Below are positions 44,466 to 55,243 of a stretch of DNA of 64,000 nt, piece after piece; positions within the stretch are counted from its first letter, which is position 1, and each line of letters starts with the position of its first letter. The translations under genes were made by a program, and so were the position numbers. The notes beneath the pieces are model-generated. The model was given only the letters and a program-made list of their open reading frames with translations. It had not been told where the DNA came from and did not search any database. Source of the stretch: Anisus vortex (lineage: Eukaryota; Mollusca; Gastropoda; Planorbidae); assembly GCA_949126835.1 (NCBI GenBank), contig OX421507.1, positions 25,852,822 to 25,916,821 of the forward strand, read 5' to 3'.

Positions 44466-46337
44466 ATGGCATGTGTGCTGTTGTCTGATGTTACGTCTAA
44501 TGTTACGTTTAGCAGTGATTGTAGCACTGGAGTACTAGACGCTGTTGGGGATGTTAAGCAGGCTGGTGAAAAAAATAAAAAAAGGCTGCGTCGCTCCTCT
44601 TCATTTAATGGTTGTTGCTTGGATATCTCTGAGCAAACAACCATTAATGGGCCACAGCAGGATTTCAATAACCAAATCTTGCAGGGATTTACCAACGTTC
44701 AGCTCTCAATATCAGAGAGCAGCTTGAAGATAGAAGCCTTGGTGCAACACCTGCAAATCTTTCCTACATTCCAAGCTTCTCTAGACACGTTAGTAGCTAG
44801 GGTGGAGAAGATTAGCGAGGAGATTGGAATGGTAAAGCAACTGAATGAGCGTGTGACCGCAGTTGAACAAGTAATCAGTATAGTAGATAAGATTTCAACT
44901 GAAAACATCACCACCTTAAAGAAGCACGAAGAGGACCTTGGTCAGCTCAACAAATCGTTGAACGAACTCGAGGAGCGTACTCTATCGCTCGAGACCAAGG
45001 TTCTAATAAACAATCTACTTCTAACTGGTTTAGAAGAAGTCGGAAGAGACGAAGACTGCTACAGCACGGTTAATCAGTTCCTTCATGACCACTTGGGGAT
45101 AGACCATGAACTCGCGATTGAAGGCTGCTATAGATTGGGACGCTATCACAGAGGACAGCAAAGACCTATTGTGGTGACCTTCCTCCATCTATATGATAAA
45201 AACTCAATTAGAAGAATCGCTTACAAACTGGCTGGAAAACCCTTTGGAATAAGAGATCATCTCCCGAAGAAAGTAAACGAAAGAAGAAAAATCCTTTTAC
45301 CTAAACTAAAGGATCTAAAGGAAAAATATGGTCGAAACGTATTCCTTAAAAATGACATCCTGACCTCTCCGGAAGGGTCTTGGAGGGTTGACAGTCAAGG
45401 CGTAATTGTTGCCCTCAGAGCACCGGACGAACAACGACCCTGGCGAAGTCAAGATCAACACCAACAGCAATCGAGTCGCTCTCAACCCTCACAACAACAA
45501 AAAAAACAACAACAGCAAACTCGACAACAACAACCTGACCATGAACAAAACATACAACGAGAACAACAACAGCCTCAACAGAACCAGCGTCAACAATTAT
45601 GGCAACCTCAGCAACTACATCAGCGAGAACTACTGTATCGGTCTCAACATATCCAGCAAGAACTGAATGATCAAAAAAAACAATCTTACCAACCCCATCA
45701 AAAACAAATGAATCTGCAACAACAGCGGTATCAACACGGACATGATCAACGGCAACAACAACGACAGCATCAACAACAAGAACAGCCTCAGCAACAGCCT
45801 CACCAACAGCAATACCAACAAGAACAACAAGAACAACAAGAACAACAACAGCAGGCTCCAGAACTATACCTACAACGACAACAAGTTTATCCCACGGGAC
45901 CACCTCAACATTCGCAGCAACAACAACAATATCACCAAGAACAATATCAGCAACAACAGCAAATGCACCTGCAACCACAGCATCTTCAACATCAGCAGCA
46001 TCAGTTGCCACAGCGGCAGCTACCCCAACACCAGCAACAACCTTATCACCAGCAGCTACAACTTCAGCAGCAGCACCACCAACACCAGCAACAACCTCAA
46101 CACCAGCAGCCGCAGCATCCCTCTCATCATCATCAGCAGCAAATCCAACAACAACCTCAATACCAACAGCAGCAACTACATCAGCAGTACCATCAGCAAC
46201 TGCAGCAGCAACCACAACCCCAGCTACCCCAGCTACAGCCTCAACATCAGAAGAAAGAACAACAATACCAGCAACAACAGATGCATCAGGAGGGTGGTAC
46301 GACCTCGGCAGACTGCGTAACGCTCACGGTGCTGTAG
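44466..46337 (+). CDS. LINE ORF1 protein (coiled coil, RRM-like core, Gln-rich tail)
   Basis: 623 residues from ATG at 44466 to TAG at 46335. In known LINEs, ORF1 proteins bind the element's RNA and form trimers in a cytoplasmic particle. Residues ~70-180 have heptad-like Leu/Ile spacing with many charges (a probable coiled coil). Residues ~180-315 run from LLLTGLEEVG through GCYRLGRYHRGQQRPIVV to KLKDLKEKYGRNVFLKND, matching the RRM plus C-terminal layout of L1-type ORF1 proteins. Residues ~318-610 are almost all Gln with His, Pro and Tyr, coded by mixed CAA and CAG. I know of no such long tail in standard L1 ORF1 proteins. The frame continues directly into ORF2 after the single stop. Confidence 0.9.
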   Translation: MACVLLSDVTSNVTFSSDCSTGVLDAVGDVKQAGEKNKKRLRRSSSFNGCCLDISEQTTINGPQQDFNNQILQGFTNVQLSISESSLKIEALVQHLQIFPTFQASLDTLVARVEKISEEIGMVKQLNERVTAVEQVISIVDKISTENITTLKKHEEDLGQLNKSLNELEERTLSLETKVLINNLLLTGLEEVGRDEDCYSTVNQFLHDHLGIDHELAIEGCYRLGRYHRGQQRPIVVTFLHLYDKNSIRRIAYKLAGKPFGIRDHLPKKVNERRKILLPKLKDLKEKYGRNVFLKNDILTSPEGSWRVDSQGVIVALRAPDEQRPWRSQDQHQQQSSRSQPSQQQKKQQQQTRQQQPDHEQNIQREQQQPQQNQRQQLWQPQQLHQRELLYRSQHIQQELNDQKKQSYQPHQKQMNLQQQRYQHGHDQRQQQRQHQQQEQPQQQPHQQQYQQEQQEQQEQQQQAPELYLQRQQVYPTGPPQHSQQQQQYHQEQYQQQQQMHLQPQHLQHQQHQLPQRQLPQHQQQPYHQQLQLQQQHHQHQQQPQHQQPQHPSHHHQQQIQQQPQYQQQQLHQQYHQQLQQQPQPQLPQLQPQHQKKEQQYQQQQMHQEGGTTSADCVTLTVL

Positions 46338-49300
46338 GACAGTGGCATTAGCATAGGTGAACAAAACCAAAAACGCTTTTTAAGGTTAGCCTATGTAAAT
46401 GTATGTGGCCTGGTGAGGAGAATGATGTATCCAGAGTTTGTTGATAAGATAAATTTGTTCGATGTTATAGGTCTTTCGGAAACAAAACTTAATAATGACA
46501 AGGTGGAAGATATCGATACTATAAGTATAGAACACTTTACCCTTTTCCACAAATTTAGACACCATAATAACAATAGTAGATCGGGGGGACTGAGTGTGGC
46601 CATAAAAAATGACCTAGTTGATAAAACTAAAATATTAAGATGTGACAATAATGAAATGATTTGGCTACAAATAGGAGCAGAAAACAATCCCTTATTAATT
46701 CTAATTATTTATACCCCACCCGAGAATTCCCCATATGCCCAATCTGATTTTTTCAATATTCTAGAAATGGAAATAATCGATAAAAGAAATATCACTAACA
46801 ATATAATCATAATGGGTGATTTTAACGCTCATACCAAAGAAAGAGAAGATTACATTATAGACTCCATAACAAGTCCCCACGAACTCTATGTAGAAATAAG
46901 TACCCAGACAGAAGAAACGCTTAAAAGAAAAGACATTCCACTCAAACGTATAAACGTAGATACGACAATACCGAATAACTGGGGCCGCAAACTAATCGAA
47001 ACATGTAAAAACACAAACATGTTAATAATGAATGGAAGGAAGGGGTTACTGTCACATAAACCTACGACTACATTTAGCACAGTAATCGATTACGTACTAG
47101 CAGACAATGACCTTTTTCACAAAATTAGGAATCTAATAATCCACGACTTTGATCACCTATTCTCAGATATCCATTGTTTAATATCATGTGAATATGAGAT
47201 TGAGATTGGTGGAGCAAATAAACCTGGAAATGCGCGTAGACGACTAAATAATAGACCAGTGGTAGAGATCATTAAACCGTGGGTGCAAACTAAATCTAAG
47301 AACTATTTTGAAATGGTAGAAAAGCAAAACAAAAACAGCATAAATCTGAAACTAGACGAATTACTAGAAAGAAGTGACCTTTGTAACTCCCCTGCAAACA
47401 AAAAACAAGAAATAAATAACATAGTAGAGGAAATAAATAAAATATTAATAAATTCTGCAAATGAAATATTTGGCACAAATCGATACCCTAATGATAAAAA
47501 TAACCTAAGAAAAAATAAACCCTGGTTTACACTTATATGTAGACAAAAACGAAGATTATACCTTAAAGCAAGAAGAATGAATAGTACCCTTAAAACCAAA
47601 GGCTCACTTGAAAGTTTAAAAACACACAGTAAAAACTACAAGCGTGAAATGAACACCGCTATAAATAAATATGAAAACAAAATGAGAAATAAAATAAAAA
47701 ATCTGAAAGGAAAGAATCCAAAAGAGTACTGGCGTATCCTAAAGGACAAAAACAGAAAAGAAGATTATAATGACATTAGTATTGACGAATTGTTCCATTT
47801 TTTCAAATCCCAAAACGAAACGACAGACAACTGTTGCATGAACCCAATAAAAACCAATTTAACCGCACCTAACTTAGATACGACAAGACTTAATGGTGAA
47901 ATAACATATAATGAAGTGTTATCAGCCATCAATAAAACAAGTAATAATAAAAGCTGCGGACACGATAAAATTTATAATGAATATATAAAATGCACAAAGG
48001 TTATAATGATACCCACATACGTAAAATTATTCAATGTTATCCTAAAAGATGGAATTTTCCCCGAAAGCTGGTCACTAGGGATGATATGTCCAATATATAA
48101 AAATAAAGGCAGCAAGGCAAAGCCCGAAAACTTTAGACCAATTACCTTATTATCATGCTTAGGTAAACTATTCTCATCCATTCTTAATGTACGAATGGAG
48201 ATGTTCCTTGAAGAGCACAACTTATTAAACGAGAATCAAATGGGTTTTAGAGAAGGTTATTCCACAACGGAAGCATCATTTATACTATATGCGCTGAGCT
48301 TTTTAATAAAAAATAAAGGTGACAAACTGTTCTGTGCATTCATTGATCTAAAAAGAGCTTTCCCGTCTATTAAAAGAAAATTACTCTGGGCGAAAATGTT
48401 AGATATAGGCATAGATGGAATTTTCCTTAAATGTATACAGGGGTTATATAGAGATATTAAATCGACAGTAAAATTAAATACAAACCTGTCACCGTTATTT
48501 AACTGCGAAGCAGGACTAAGAGAGGGAGAACATCTGAGCCCTCTATTATTTTCTATGTTTATTAATGACTTAGATTCTTATTTAGAACTAAAAGGTGCAA
48601 GTAGCTTAACTATCAGCAACGATAACAACGCAGATCTACTAAAAATATTCACATTATTATATGCTGACGACACAACAATCCTAGCTAAAACCGCAAAAGA
48701 ATTACAGAAAAACTTAAACATTTACAGTAACTATTGCAAGGAGAACCACTTAAACATAAATGAAGATAAGACAAAAATAATGATATTCGGTAGAAAGGGG
48801 AGGGTAGGAAATCAGAAATTTGTACTAAATAATAATATAATAGAAATAGTTTCTAAATTTAAATACCTGGGAATAATCTTCTCAGCTAACGGTTCTTTCT
48901 CAGAACACAGGAAATATTGTAAGATGAAAGGTACTAATGCTATGTTCAATCTTCTCAGAAAATGCCATACACTAAGCTTGCCCATAGATAGTCAAATTGA
49001 TCTATTTGATCAAACAGTACTACCTATACTAACCTACGGTTGCGAACTATGGGGTATGGAAAATTGTGACATTTTAGAAAATGTTAGACTAAGATATTTT
49101 AAGATGATTTTAAAATTGAACACAAAAACACCAAATTATGTAGTCCTAGGCGAAACAGGCAAACTCTATATAAGATCATTTATTAAAAAAAGAATGTTAC
49201 ACTTCTGGATCAAAATAGCGACCGGCAAAGAAAGCAGGATTTCTAAAATAATTTATAACATTTTACTTAAAGAGCACCTGGTTGAAAAATGCAAATGGTC

Positions 49301-49841
49301 CGCCAATATAAAGTTACAATTGGAACAACTAGGATTAGGATATATTTGGTTAGAACAAGATATAATAGACACTAAACTTTCAAAATCAATAATTAACTTA
49401 CGTATAAATGATCAAAGTAAACAAGAACTTTATGAGAGTATGCAAATAAGCAATAAAGGTAAATTATATAGCGCTCTAAAATATAAATCTGACTGGGAAA
49501 ATAGTCCACCCTTTTTAAATAAATTACATCTGAAAGAAGCTATCTATATACTAAAAATACGAACAAGTAACAATAATTTCCCTGTTGAACTGGGTCGCCA
49601 CTCCAGAATAGATTATAATTTAAGATTATGTCCCTTTTGCTTAAAAGATATAGGAGATGGATATCACTATTTACTCCAATGTGTGCACTTCAATGCCCAA
49701 CGAAAAATGTATCTAAAAAAATATTACTATAACAGACCTAATGTAGAAAAAATGTCGGAACTGCTTAATTCTAGCTCTCTAAAAGAACTTAAAAAACTAA
49801 GCATATTTTCAAAAATATTAGTATCTGCTTTTAAAAAATGA
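46338..49841 (+). CDS. LINE ORF2 protein (endonuclease and reverse transcriptase)
   Basis: Open for 1,167 codons from the base after the ORF1 stop; the start codon is not clear. Numbered from 46338: endonuclease with YVNVCGL (Asn21), LSETK (Glu48), MGDFN (Asp161, Asn163), TVIDYVLAD and FSDIHCLI; reverse transcriptase with ICPIYKNKGSKAKPENFRPI, motif A FIDLKRAF (Asp670), motif B GLREGEHLSPLLF and motif C YADD (775-778); then FKYLGIIFSANG and the terminal CPFC...H....C motif (from 1098). The enzyme nicks the target and copies its RNA there. Motif A ends AFPS rather than the usual AFDS. The first AUG (46422) lies after the catalytic Asn, so an AUG start would lose it. No internal stop or shift. 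Confidence 0.95.
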   Translation, partial: DSGISIGEQNQKRFLRLAYVNVCGLVRRMMYPEFVDKINLFDVIGLSETKLNNDKVEDIDTISIEHFTLFHKFRHHNNNSRSGGLSVAIKNDLVDKTKILRCDNNEMIWLQIGAENNPLLILIIYTPPENSPYAQSDFFNILEMEIIDKRNITNNIIIMGDFNAHTKEREDYIIDSITSPHELYVEISTQTEETLKRKDIPLKRINVDTTIPNNWGRKLIETCKNTNMLIMNGRKGLLSHKPTTTFSTVIDYVLADNDLFHKIRNLIIHDFDHLFSDIHCLISCEYEIEIGGANKPGNARRRLNNRPVVEIIKPWVQTKSKNYFEMVEKQNKNSINLKLDELLERSDLCNSPANKKQEINNIVEEINKILINSANEIFGTNRYPNDKNNLRKNKPWFTLICRQKRRLYLKARRMNSTLKTKGSLESLKTHSKNYKREMNTAINKYENKMRNKIKNLKGKNPKEYWRILKDKNRKEDYNDISIDELFHFFKSQNETTDNCCMNPIKTNLTAPNLDTTRLNGEITYNEVLSAINKTSNNKSCGHDKIYNEYIKCTKVIMIPTYVKLFNVILKDGIFPESWSLGMICPIYKNKGSKAKPENFRPITLLSCLGKLFSSILNVRMEMFLEEHNLLNENQMGFREGYSTTEASFILYALSFLIKNKGDKLFCAFIDLKRAFPSIKRKLLWAKMLDIGIDGIFLKCIQGLYRDIKSTVKLNTNLSPLFNCEAGLREGEHLSPLLFSMFINDLDSYLELKGASSLTISNDNNADLLKIFTLLYADDTTILAKTAKELQKNLNIYSNYCKENHLNINEDKTKIMIFGRKGRVGNQKFVLNNNIIEIVSKFKYLGIIFSANGSFSEHRKYCKMKGTNAMFNLLRKCHTLSLPIDSQIDLFDQTVLPILTYGCELWGMENCDILENVRLRYFKMILKLNTKTPNYVVLGETGKLYIRSFIKKRMLHFWIKIATGKESRISKIIYNILLKEHLVEKCKWSANIKLQLEQLGLGYIWLEQDIIDTKLSKSIINLRINDQSKQELYESMQISNKGKLYSALKYKSDWENSPPFLNKLHLKEAIYILKIRTSNNNFPVELGRHSRIDYNLRLCPFCLKDIGDGYHYLLQCVHFNAQRKMYLKKYYYNRPNVEKMSELLNSSSLKELKKLSIFSKILVSAFKK

Positions 49842-50305
49842 GAAAAAGGTTAGAAATGTTTAAGTATTTTAACTTGTTGGTTTGTCAATATGATATTGAG
49901 AGATAGTCGTAGAAGAAATGTAATATACTAAGCCGCAAGAAAAATTGTGAATGATTTCTTAAATGTTTGTTCTCACTATGTTAATGCCGTGCAGGTCTAA
50001 TGAAAGTGATTTACCTGTATGTCTATGTTAGTAAATTAAGTTGTAGTTTTTTTGTTTTTTTTCTTTGTTAGTTTTTTCCCCCCAAAAATTGTGTTATAAA
50101 CTAAATTATCCCCCCTGAATTTTCTTTTAGGATACCTTTAATTAATAAATTTTTTATTACTTTCATTTTATTACTAATATTGGTTTTACTATTATTGTTC
50201 AATTTATTATTCACAAATGCTATAATTTTCTTATGTTTTTGACTATGCCTTTATTGTACCTATGTACTATGTGGCAAATAAAATATTGTTCATTGTTGTT
50301 CATTG

Positions 50306-50701
50306 TGAGAATCTTAAAGATAAAAAAAAAGGAAACCTAAAAAAAAATAAAAAATAAGGTGACAAAATAACACACACATAAAAAATTAAGTAAAGGTCGG
50401 TATGTGTAAATTGAAGAAAGAGTGGATGTGGTGACAAAACCGCCATTTTTTTTCTTTACATTTGTGACAAACAATTGCTTCTTGACATGTCCAAAGAAAT
50501 GTTGAAACTGAAGATATCGACGTTTGGTTTAGATAATGTATTGCCTCAATTACGAAATTTGATGGGTGGGAAATTTGTTGTTTGCTTGCCTAATAAACTT
50601 TTATATTATTATTATTAAAAATTAGCCTTCTATTTTTTAGGGAATGTAAAGAGGGGCGATTCAAGGTAATAGGGCAATACAAATCGTAACAAGCATTATT
50701 A
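50306..50701. other. No gene seen
   Basis: A-rich sequence just after the LINE, then AT-rich intron. Confidence 0.5.
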
Positions 50702-50762
50702 ATATATGCAATATCCTTCTTTATGGAAGGAGCGTCTGTAATAATTATGTAATATAAGATAA
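50702..50762 (+). mobile_element. LINE family C, 3' end fragment
   Basis: GCAATATCCTTCTTTATGGA and AGGAGCGTCTGTAATAAT then ATATAAGATAAAG. The hairpin arms carry compensating changes (CCTTC-TTTAT-GGAAGG). Confidence 0.7.
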
Positions 50763-51120
50763 AGACAATATTTTTTTTTATTTTATTATAATAGGTCAAT
50801 AAGCCTAGGCTACTATGTGTCTCAATGATGACTACTAAATCTTCTTACTATTTTGTAGACTACATATATATATAATATATAAACATATATCAAATGTTAC
50901 AAAGTTAGCCCTAGGCATCTATATACAATTTAAAACAATTACAGTAAAATTATAGACTACCCTTGAATATGTCTCTCCACACTTTTTTTTTTTTTAAATT
51001 TTCATGAAAAAGGTGGGATTCTAAATGGGGTTCAGTGCGCCAATGAAAATTATGTCATCGCTGCCAAATAAATTCTTCTCCCCCCCCCCCCCCTTCCCTC
51101 GCCTGTTACAACAAGAAGAC

Positions 51121-51121
<1 letters not shown>

Positions 51122-51165
<44 letters not shown>
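51122..51165 (+). repeat. Poly(A) run, 44 bases
   Basis: Unbroken A run. AATAAA lies about 50 bases upstream (51066), so a retrotransposed tail is possible; no parent gene was recognised. Confidence 0.95.
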
Positions 51166-51167
<2 letters not shown>

Positions 51168-51820
51168 AACGAAAATTCCACTAAAAGACTGCATAGTTAC
51201 TCTAATCTTTGAGCCCTCGTGGAAACCGAGCCTCGCTTGTTTGCATCCGCTACCGGGCGTCCCATAAACGACCCCGCCAGTCGGAGTTATCTCTCTTGTC
51301 TGCGGAGACCGCGCGCTGCTCAAAAGGAAAGTCATACGTCATACAAAGCAAGAACAAACAAAAAAAAAGAGAAACACCATTTGTTTGTTTTTTTGGTGGT
51401 TTTTTTTTTCTTTTACAAAAAAATGTTAGGTTTAAGGGAGGAGGATGGGTGGATTTTTTTTTGGTTTAGCTACGGAAAGACAAAGTTGCTGCAACACAAA
51501 TACACTTGATCTCTCGACTCCTGAAGGCAACAGCGAGTTCTATGGAGGCGATGAGTCCACTTGTTTAACTACGTGAATTGAGCGCTCTGGCGAGGGATTT
51601 TCACCTTTTAAGACCAATTTACTTTTCCTTTTTTTCAAGACAGAGACACACGCTGAGACAGACACATGTTAGAAATAAATATTTGACTCCATTTTCTTTA
51701 CAATACTTTTTTCATGTTGCTATTTTTTGTAGAACTTTCTTCTTTTTTTTTTTAAATATTTTTTTTAAGTTAATCTACGTATTCTGTTTAATGATGTTAC
51801 TTTCGTCATTTATTAAAGCT
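51166..51820. other. No gene seen
   Basis: 51205-51340 is less AT-rich; nothing recognised. Confidence 0.5.
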
Positions 51821-52130
51821 CGTTTTTTTTCGTTTTTTGTAAAATCTTATTTGTTTCGTTTTTTTTGTTAAATCTTATTTGTTTCGTTTTTTTGTTAAAT
51901 CTTATTTGTTTCGTTATTAGTAAAATCTAATTTGTTTCGTTATTTGTAAGATATTATTTGTTTTATTTTATTTGTAAAATCTAATTTGTTTCGTTATTAG
52001 TAAAATCTTATTTGTTTCATTATTTGTAAAAATCCTACTATTTTTTTTTAAATATTATTTGTTTCCTGTATTTTTTTGTGAATTCTGGTTTGTTTCGTTA
52101 TTTGTAAAATCTGACCTGATTCGCTTTTTT
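51821..52130 (+). repeat. Imperfect ~26-bp tandem repeat, about 11 copies
   Basis: Units of the type AAATCTTATTTGTTTCGTT followed by TTTTGT or ATTTGT or ATTAGT, with variable T runs. Confidence 0.85.
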
Positions 52131-52239
52131 GAAACAATTTTGTAAATGATTACATAGTATGCCTACAAATTGAAACTAGTTTATCTAAATTTATAAAAAA
52201 TTTATGTTTAGAAGAAATACTACAGGTGATGGTAGCCTA

Positions 52240-52312
52240 TAAACTCTTCTTCTTCATTATACTGTGGAGGCCGCCCCGTCATACCCGAGAGAAAAGTCCA
52301 CAATGGAAGGAT
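52240..52312 (-). mobile_element. 3' tail of the LINE seen at 17680-18141
   Basis: TCTTCTTCATTATACTGTGG and GAGAAAAGTCCACAAT match the minus-strand tail at 17685-17745. Confidence 0.7.
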
Positions 52313-52324
52313 AAGTCTGGAACG

Positions 52325-52404
52325 GGTGCAGTAGGCTGTTGGCACAATGTATGAATAAGAAATTCATCTTCGTCATTTTGTTATCGAAATGTTACCGACC
52401 CCTG
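52325..52404 (+). mobile_element. hAT MITE (GGGGTCGGCAACC family), 3' fragment
   Basis: GGCTGTTGGCACAATGTATG and the right end ATGTTACCGACCCCTG; the left half is missing. Confidence 0.7.
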
Positions 52405-53609
52405 AATCTAACACAACGTAAAAGAAACGGCCACAGGCTGCTATAACCTAAAGATCGATTTTATCAATTTTTCTTTCACCTAATCGGAGTACCGTAATTT
52501 AATGGCGTATGTAGGGCGTGGTGTATAAATACAAAAGAACCTTTTTCTGCAACAAAAATTTTATCAAACCCCAACCAGTACCCACCGCCACCAAATAAAA
52601 AAAAAAATCCGCCGCATATTTTTTTGAAACAAAAATTTTTAAAACGGCGTCCACTGGAAGAAGACTGTTATGTTTTCCACAGATACGGGGGCTGGGGGGA
52701 GGGGGGGGTAAGAGATAGAGATACACGACGTTACTGTCAAAACACGGACAGATACAAAACTTTTTTTTTTTAAATGACAAACCGAAGTTGGCAAGTTAGT
52801 GGAAATAAATGAGTAAATGAGTAAATGAATAAATGAGTAAATGAATAAATGAGTAAATGAATAAATGAGCCCGTACGGACTTACAAGGCAATCTTTTGTG
52901 ATCTCCGACTGATAAGTGGATAATCTCTCGCCCCTCCTCTCGCCGCCCCCGGCCCCACCAACTACGCCACACACAGGATAAAGTCAGTGGTAGTCTCATT
53001 GTTGTCGTGGTTTTTTTTTGCTTGTGAAAAAATGGCTCTATAATATTTTTCTTTCATACATTTATTTTTGGCAGACATTCCAATTTATCAGAGAAACAAA
53101 AAAGATAGGCGTTTGTGGGGATGGAGGTGTGTGTGTGTTGGGGGGGGGGGGGGGGTGGAAGACCTGTTTTTATGGACAATAATGCAGAGGTGGGGGGGGG
53201 GGAGAAAGGGAGTGTGGCTTAAAGCCTGTGCTAAAGAGGGGATTGTGTGAGTCTGGGGATGGTCGTTATCGGGATAAAGTCTTCATCTAGCCTCTAAGAG
53301 AAAGTTTATCTGTGGACGTCGCCGAATATTCTAGAAATGATATAATTAAGAAGTGCAGATCTATAGTGTAGAATGTCCTAAGGATGCATGTCTGACTTGT
53401 CATATGCAGGGAAACATTTTTAGTTTCCAATGGTGTTTATAGAGAAAATGTGCCGATTTGTTTGATTTACTTACCTTAAGAGACTGTTCGATTTATGTTG
53501 AGAATTGAATGGATAATATTAAGGAAAGGCTTTAATGATTATTAGGCCTATTGTTATTAATTGTTACGCTAAATTTATCTCTGTCGCTTTTGTATACAAA
53601 AAATCATAA
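52405..53609. other. No gene seen apart from an 8-bp repeat
   Basis: 52805-52869 is a (TAAATGAG/TAAATGAA)n tract of about 8 units. Poly-G runs at 52690 and 53140-53205. The remainder is AT-rich. Confidence 0.6.
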
Positions 53610-53793
53610 AGTATACCGTCGGTACCCAATTGATCCATAGGACCGGTGAAGCTGTTTCTGTGGCCACGTTATACTAGGTGATTGTGTGGCCAGCACTATT
53701 CCCATCCGCTTTTACCTTACCCCATCTAAGGTGTGATACCCATCAGAGTTTGACAGACTCAGGGACACCCTCCAGACCCGGGGGAAACAAATC
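53610..53793 (-). mobile_element. SINE A, 5'-truncated copy
   Basis: Plus-strand text reads CGTCGGTACCCAATTGATCC, GGTGATTGTGTGGCCAGCAC, GATACCCATCAGAG and GACTCAGGGACACCCTCCAG, the reverse of SINE A. Confidence 0.87.
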
Positions 53794-55198
53794 CATTTTC
53801 TATCAGAGGATAGCAAGTGGATCTAATTCTAGTATCTTAAACCCTAGTCTAAACTTCAAATTATGACGATTGTTTGAACTGCATAAAATGTACCCCACTT
53901 TGTATTTCAACTATTCCGATGATTTGGACCTCTGACAATCCACTAAAATAGAAAGAAAGAAAGACACCTAGATCTCTAAAATGGTCTAATTAATACTATA
54001 TTTTGAAATAGGGAGACATGTGTCATTCGTGTGCGTTTAAATTGGATTTTAAAATGGGCGTTATAAAGTGTAATGAACAAAAAACACAGTTAAAAACTGA
54101 TTTTTATGAGTTGAGATGGAGGGTGTGGCTGAAAATTGAATGGAATTGGTTGTCATGAGATTAACATCAATGTAACATGTTTAAACTCGATGGGATGACT
54201 GGAATTCGATCAACTAGTCACCCGAAGGTCCGGTCGCATACTTACAAACATACATACATACAAACAAAAGCGAAAGTTAATATTATAAGAAAAAGTCCGA
54301 CTTGTGGACGCCCTAAACCACCCATCCCCCTCCCCCAGGCCCCATCTCTCTGACTCTTCATATCGCCCTGAAGGTAAATTAATGTCTTTATTTTTACTGA
54401 CGCCACCCACACTTTGGAGCTGCGCACCCTCCCCCCCCCCCCCCGCCCCGGGAAATCCTACCCTGTTACCCGCTAGTCGCACGTTTCCTCCCTCGACTCC
54501 CAAGGCTGTTTACAACTTCGGTTGGAACGAGGAGGGGGGTATGTACAAAGGCGTCGCCAGTAACCAGTTTTCGGTAACCACAGAAAAGTCATTCTGAAAA
54601 GCCGCACTTCATATAATTTAAGTGTTGATTCTCCATTTTTTTTTGTTAGAAGAAGAAAGAATACAACCTAGCCGCTAACACATTCATTGTCAAAAGTAGT
54701 TTTGTGCATATTCGTGTAACATAGAGATTACTTGAATGAAAAAGGGCAATACAATCTGAATATACTATGCTGGTTCAAACAAACGAATTTAGAAAAGATA
54801 AAATGCAGCCACATGTATTTTAATTGAATAAATTTATTTAAAAAAATGCTCTTTGATTAGAAGCTGTTTGTCAAACCGCTTATCAATCCATTGACCAATC
54901 TATGCACCCGTTCATTCATATAACTACCCATTTGGACGTCAGTCCATCTGATTGTCCTAAATTGCGTATCTATCTACCAACCAACCAGCCAACCAACCAA
55001 CCTACATACCTACCTACCCACCTGCGTACCCACTTACCTACCTACCTGTCTGTCTGTCTCTTTATCGCGACCTTCGCGTAAAAAAAGTACAGCATTTAAC
55101 TAGTCAATGGGCAAAAGAACTGTCTGTTTTTTAATGACGTCACATGGTTGAATAATCCATGTATTAGATTCAATATAATATTATATATGTATATAATA

Positions 55199-55243
<45 letters not shown>

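Larger units (their letters stand above)
44127..50305 (+). mobile_element. Two-ORF LINE, apparently intact
   Basis: A non-LTR retrotransposon on the same strand as the Wnt gene. It has a 5' UTR with short repeats (TGTACCG and AATCAAC units, 44170-44398), ORF1, ORF2 and a 3' UTR ending AATAAAATATTG plus TTCATTG repeats at about 50305. The 5' edge is uncertain; a poly-T run ends at 44126. I did not find a target-site duplication. Endonuclease, reverse transcriptase and a terminal zinc-type motif are all uninterrupted, so the copy may be young. The clade cannot be fixed by eye: the ORF1 looks L1-like (RRM plus C-terminal domain) and the CX2CX8HX4C end occurs in several clades. Confidence 0.93.

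Noticed and set aside
45415..46215. 266-codon minus-strand frame and a 192-codon plus-strand frame over the LINE Gln-rich region
   Set aside because: Shadows of the CAA/CAG-rich coding strand; valine- or asparagine-rich with no domain.
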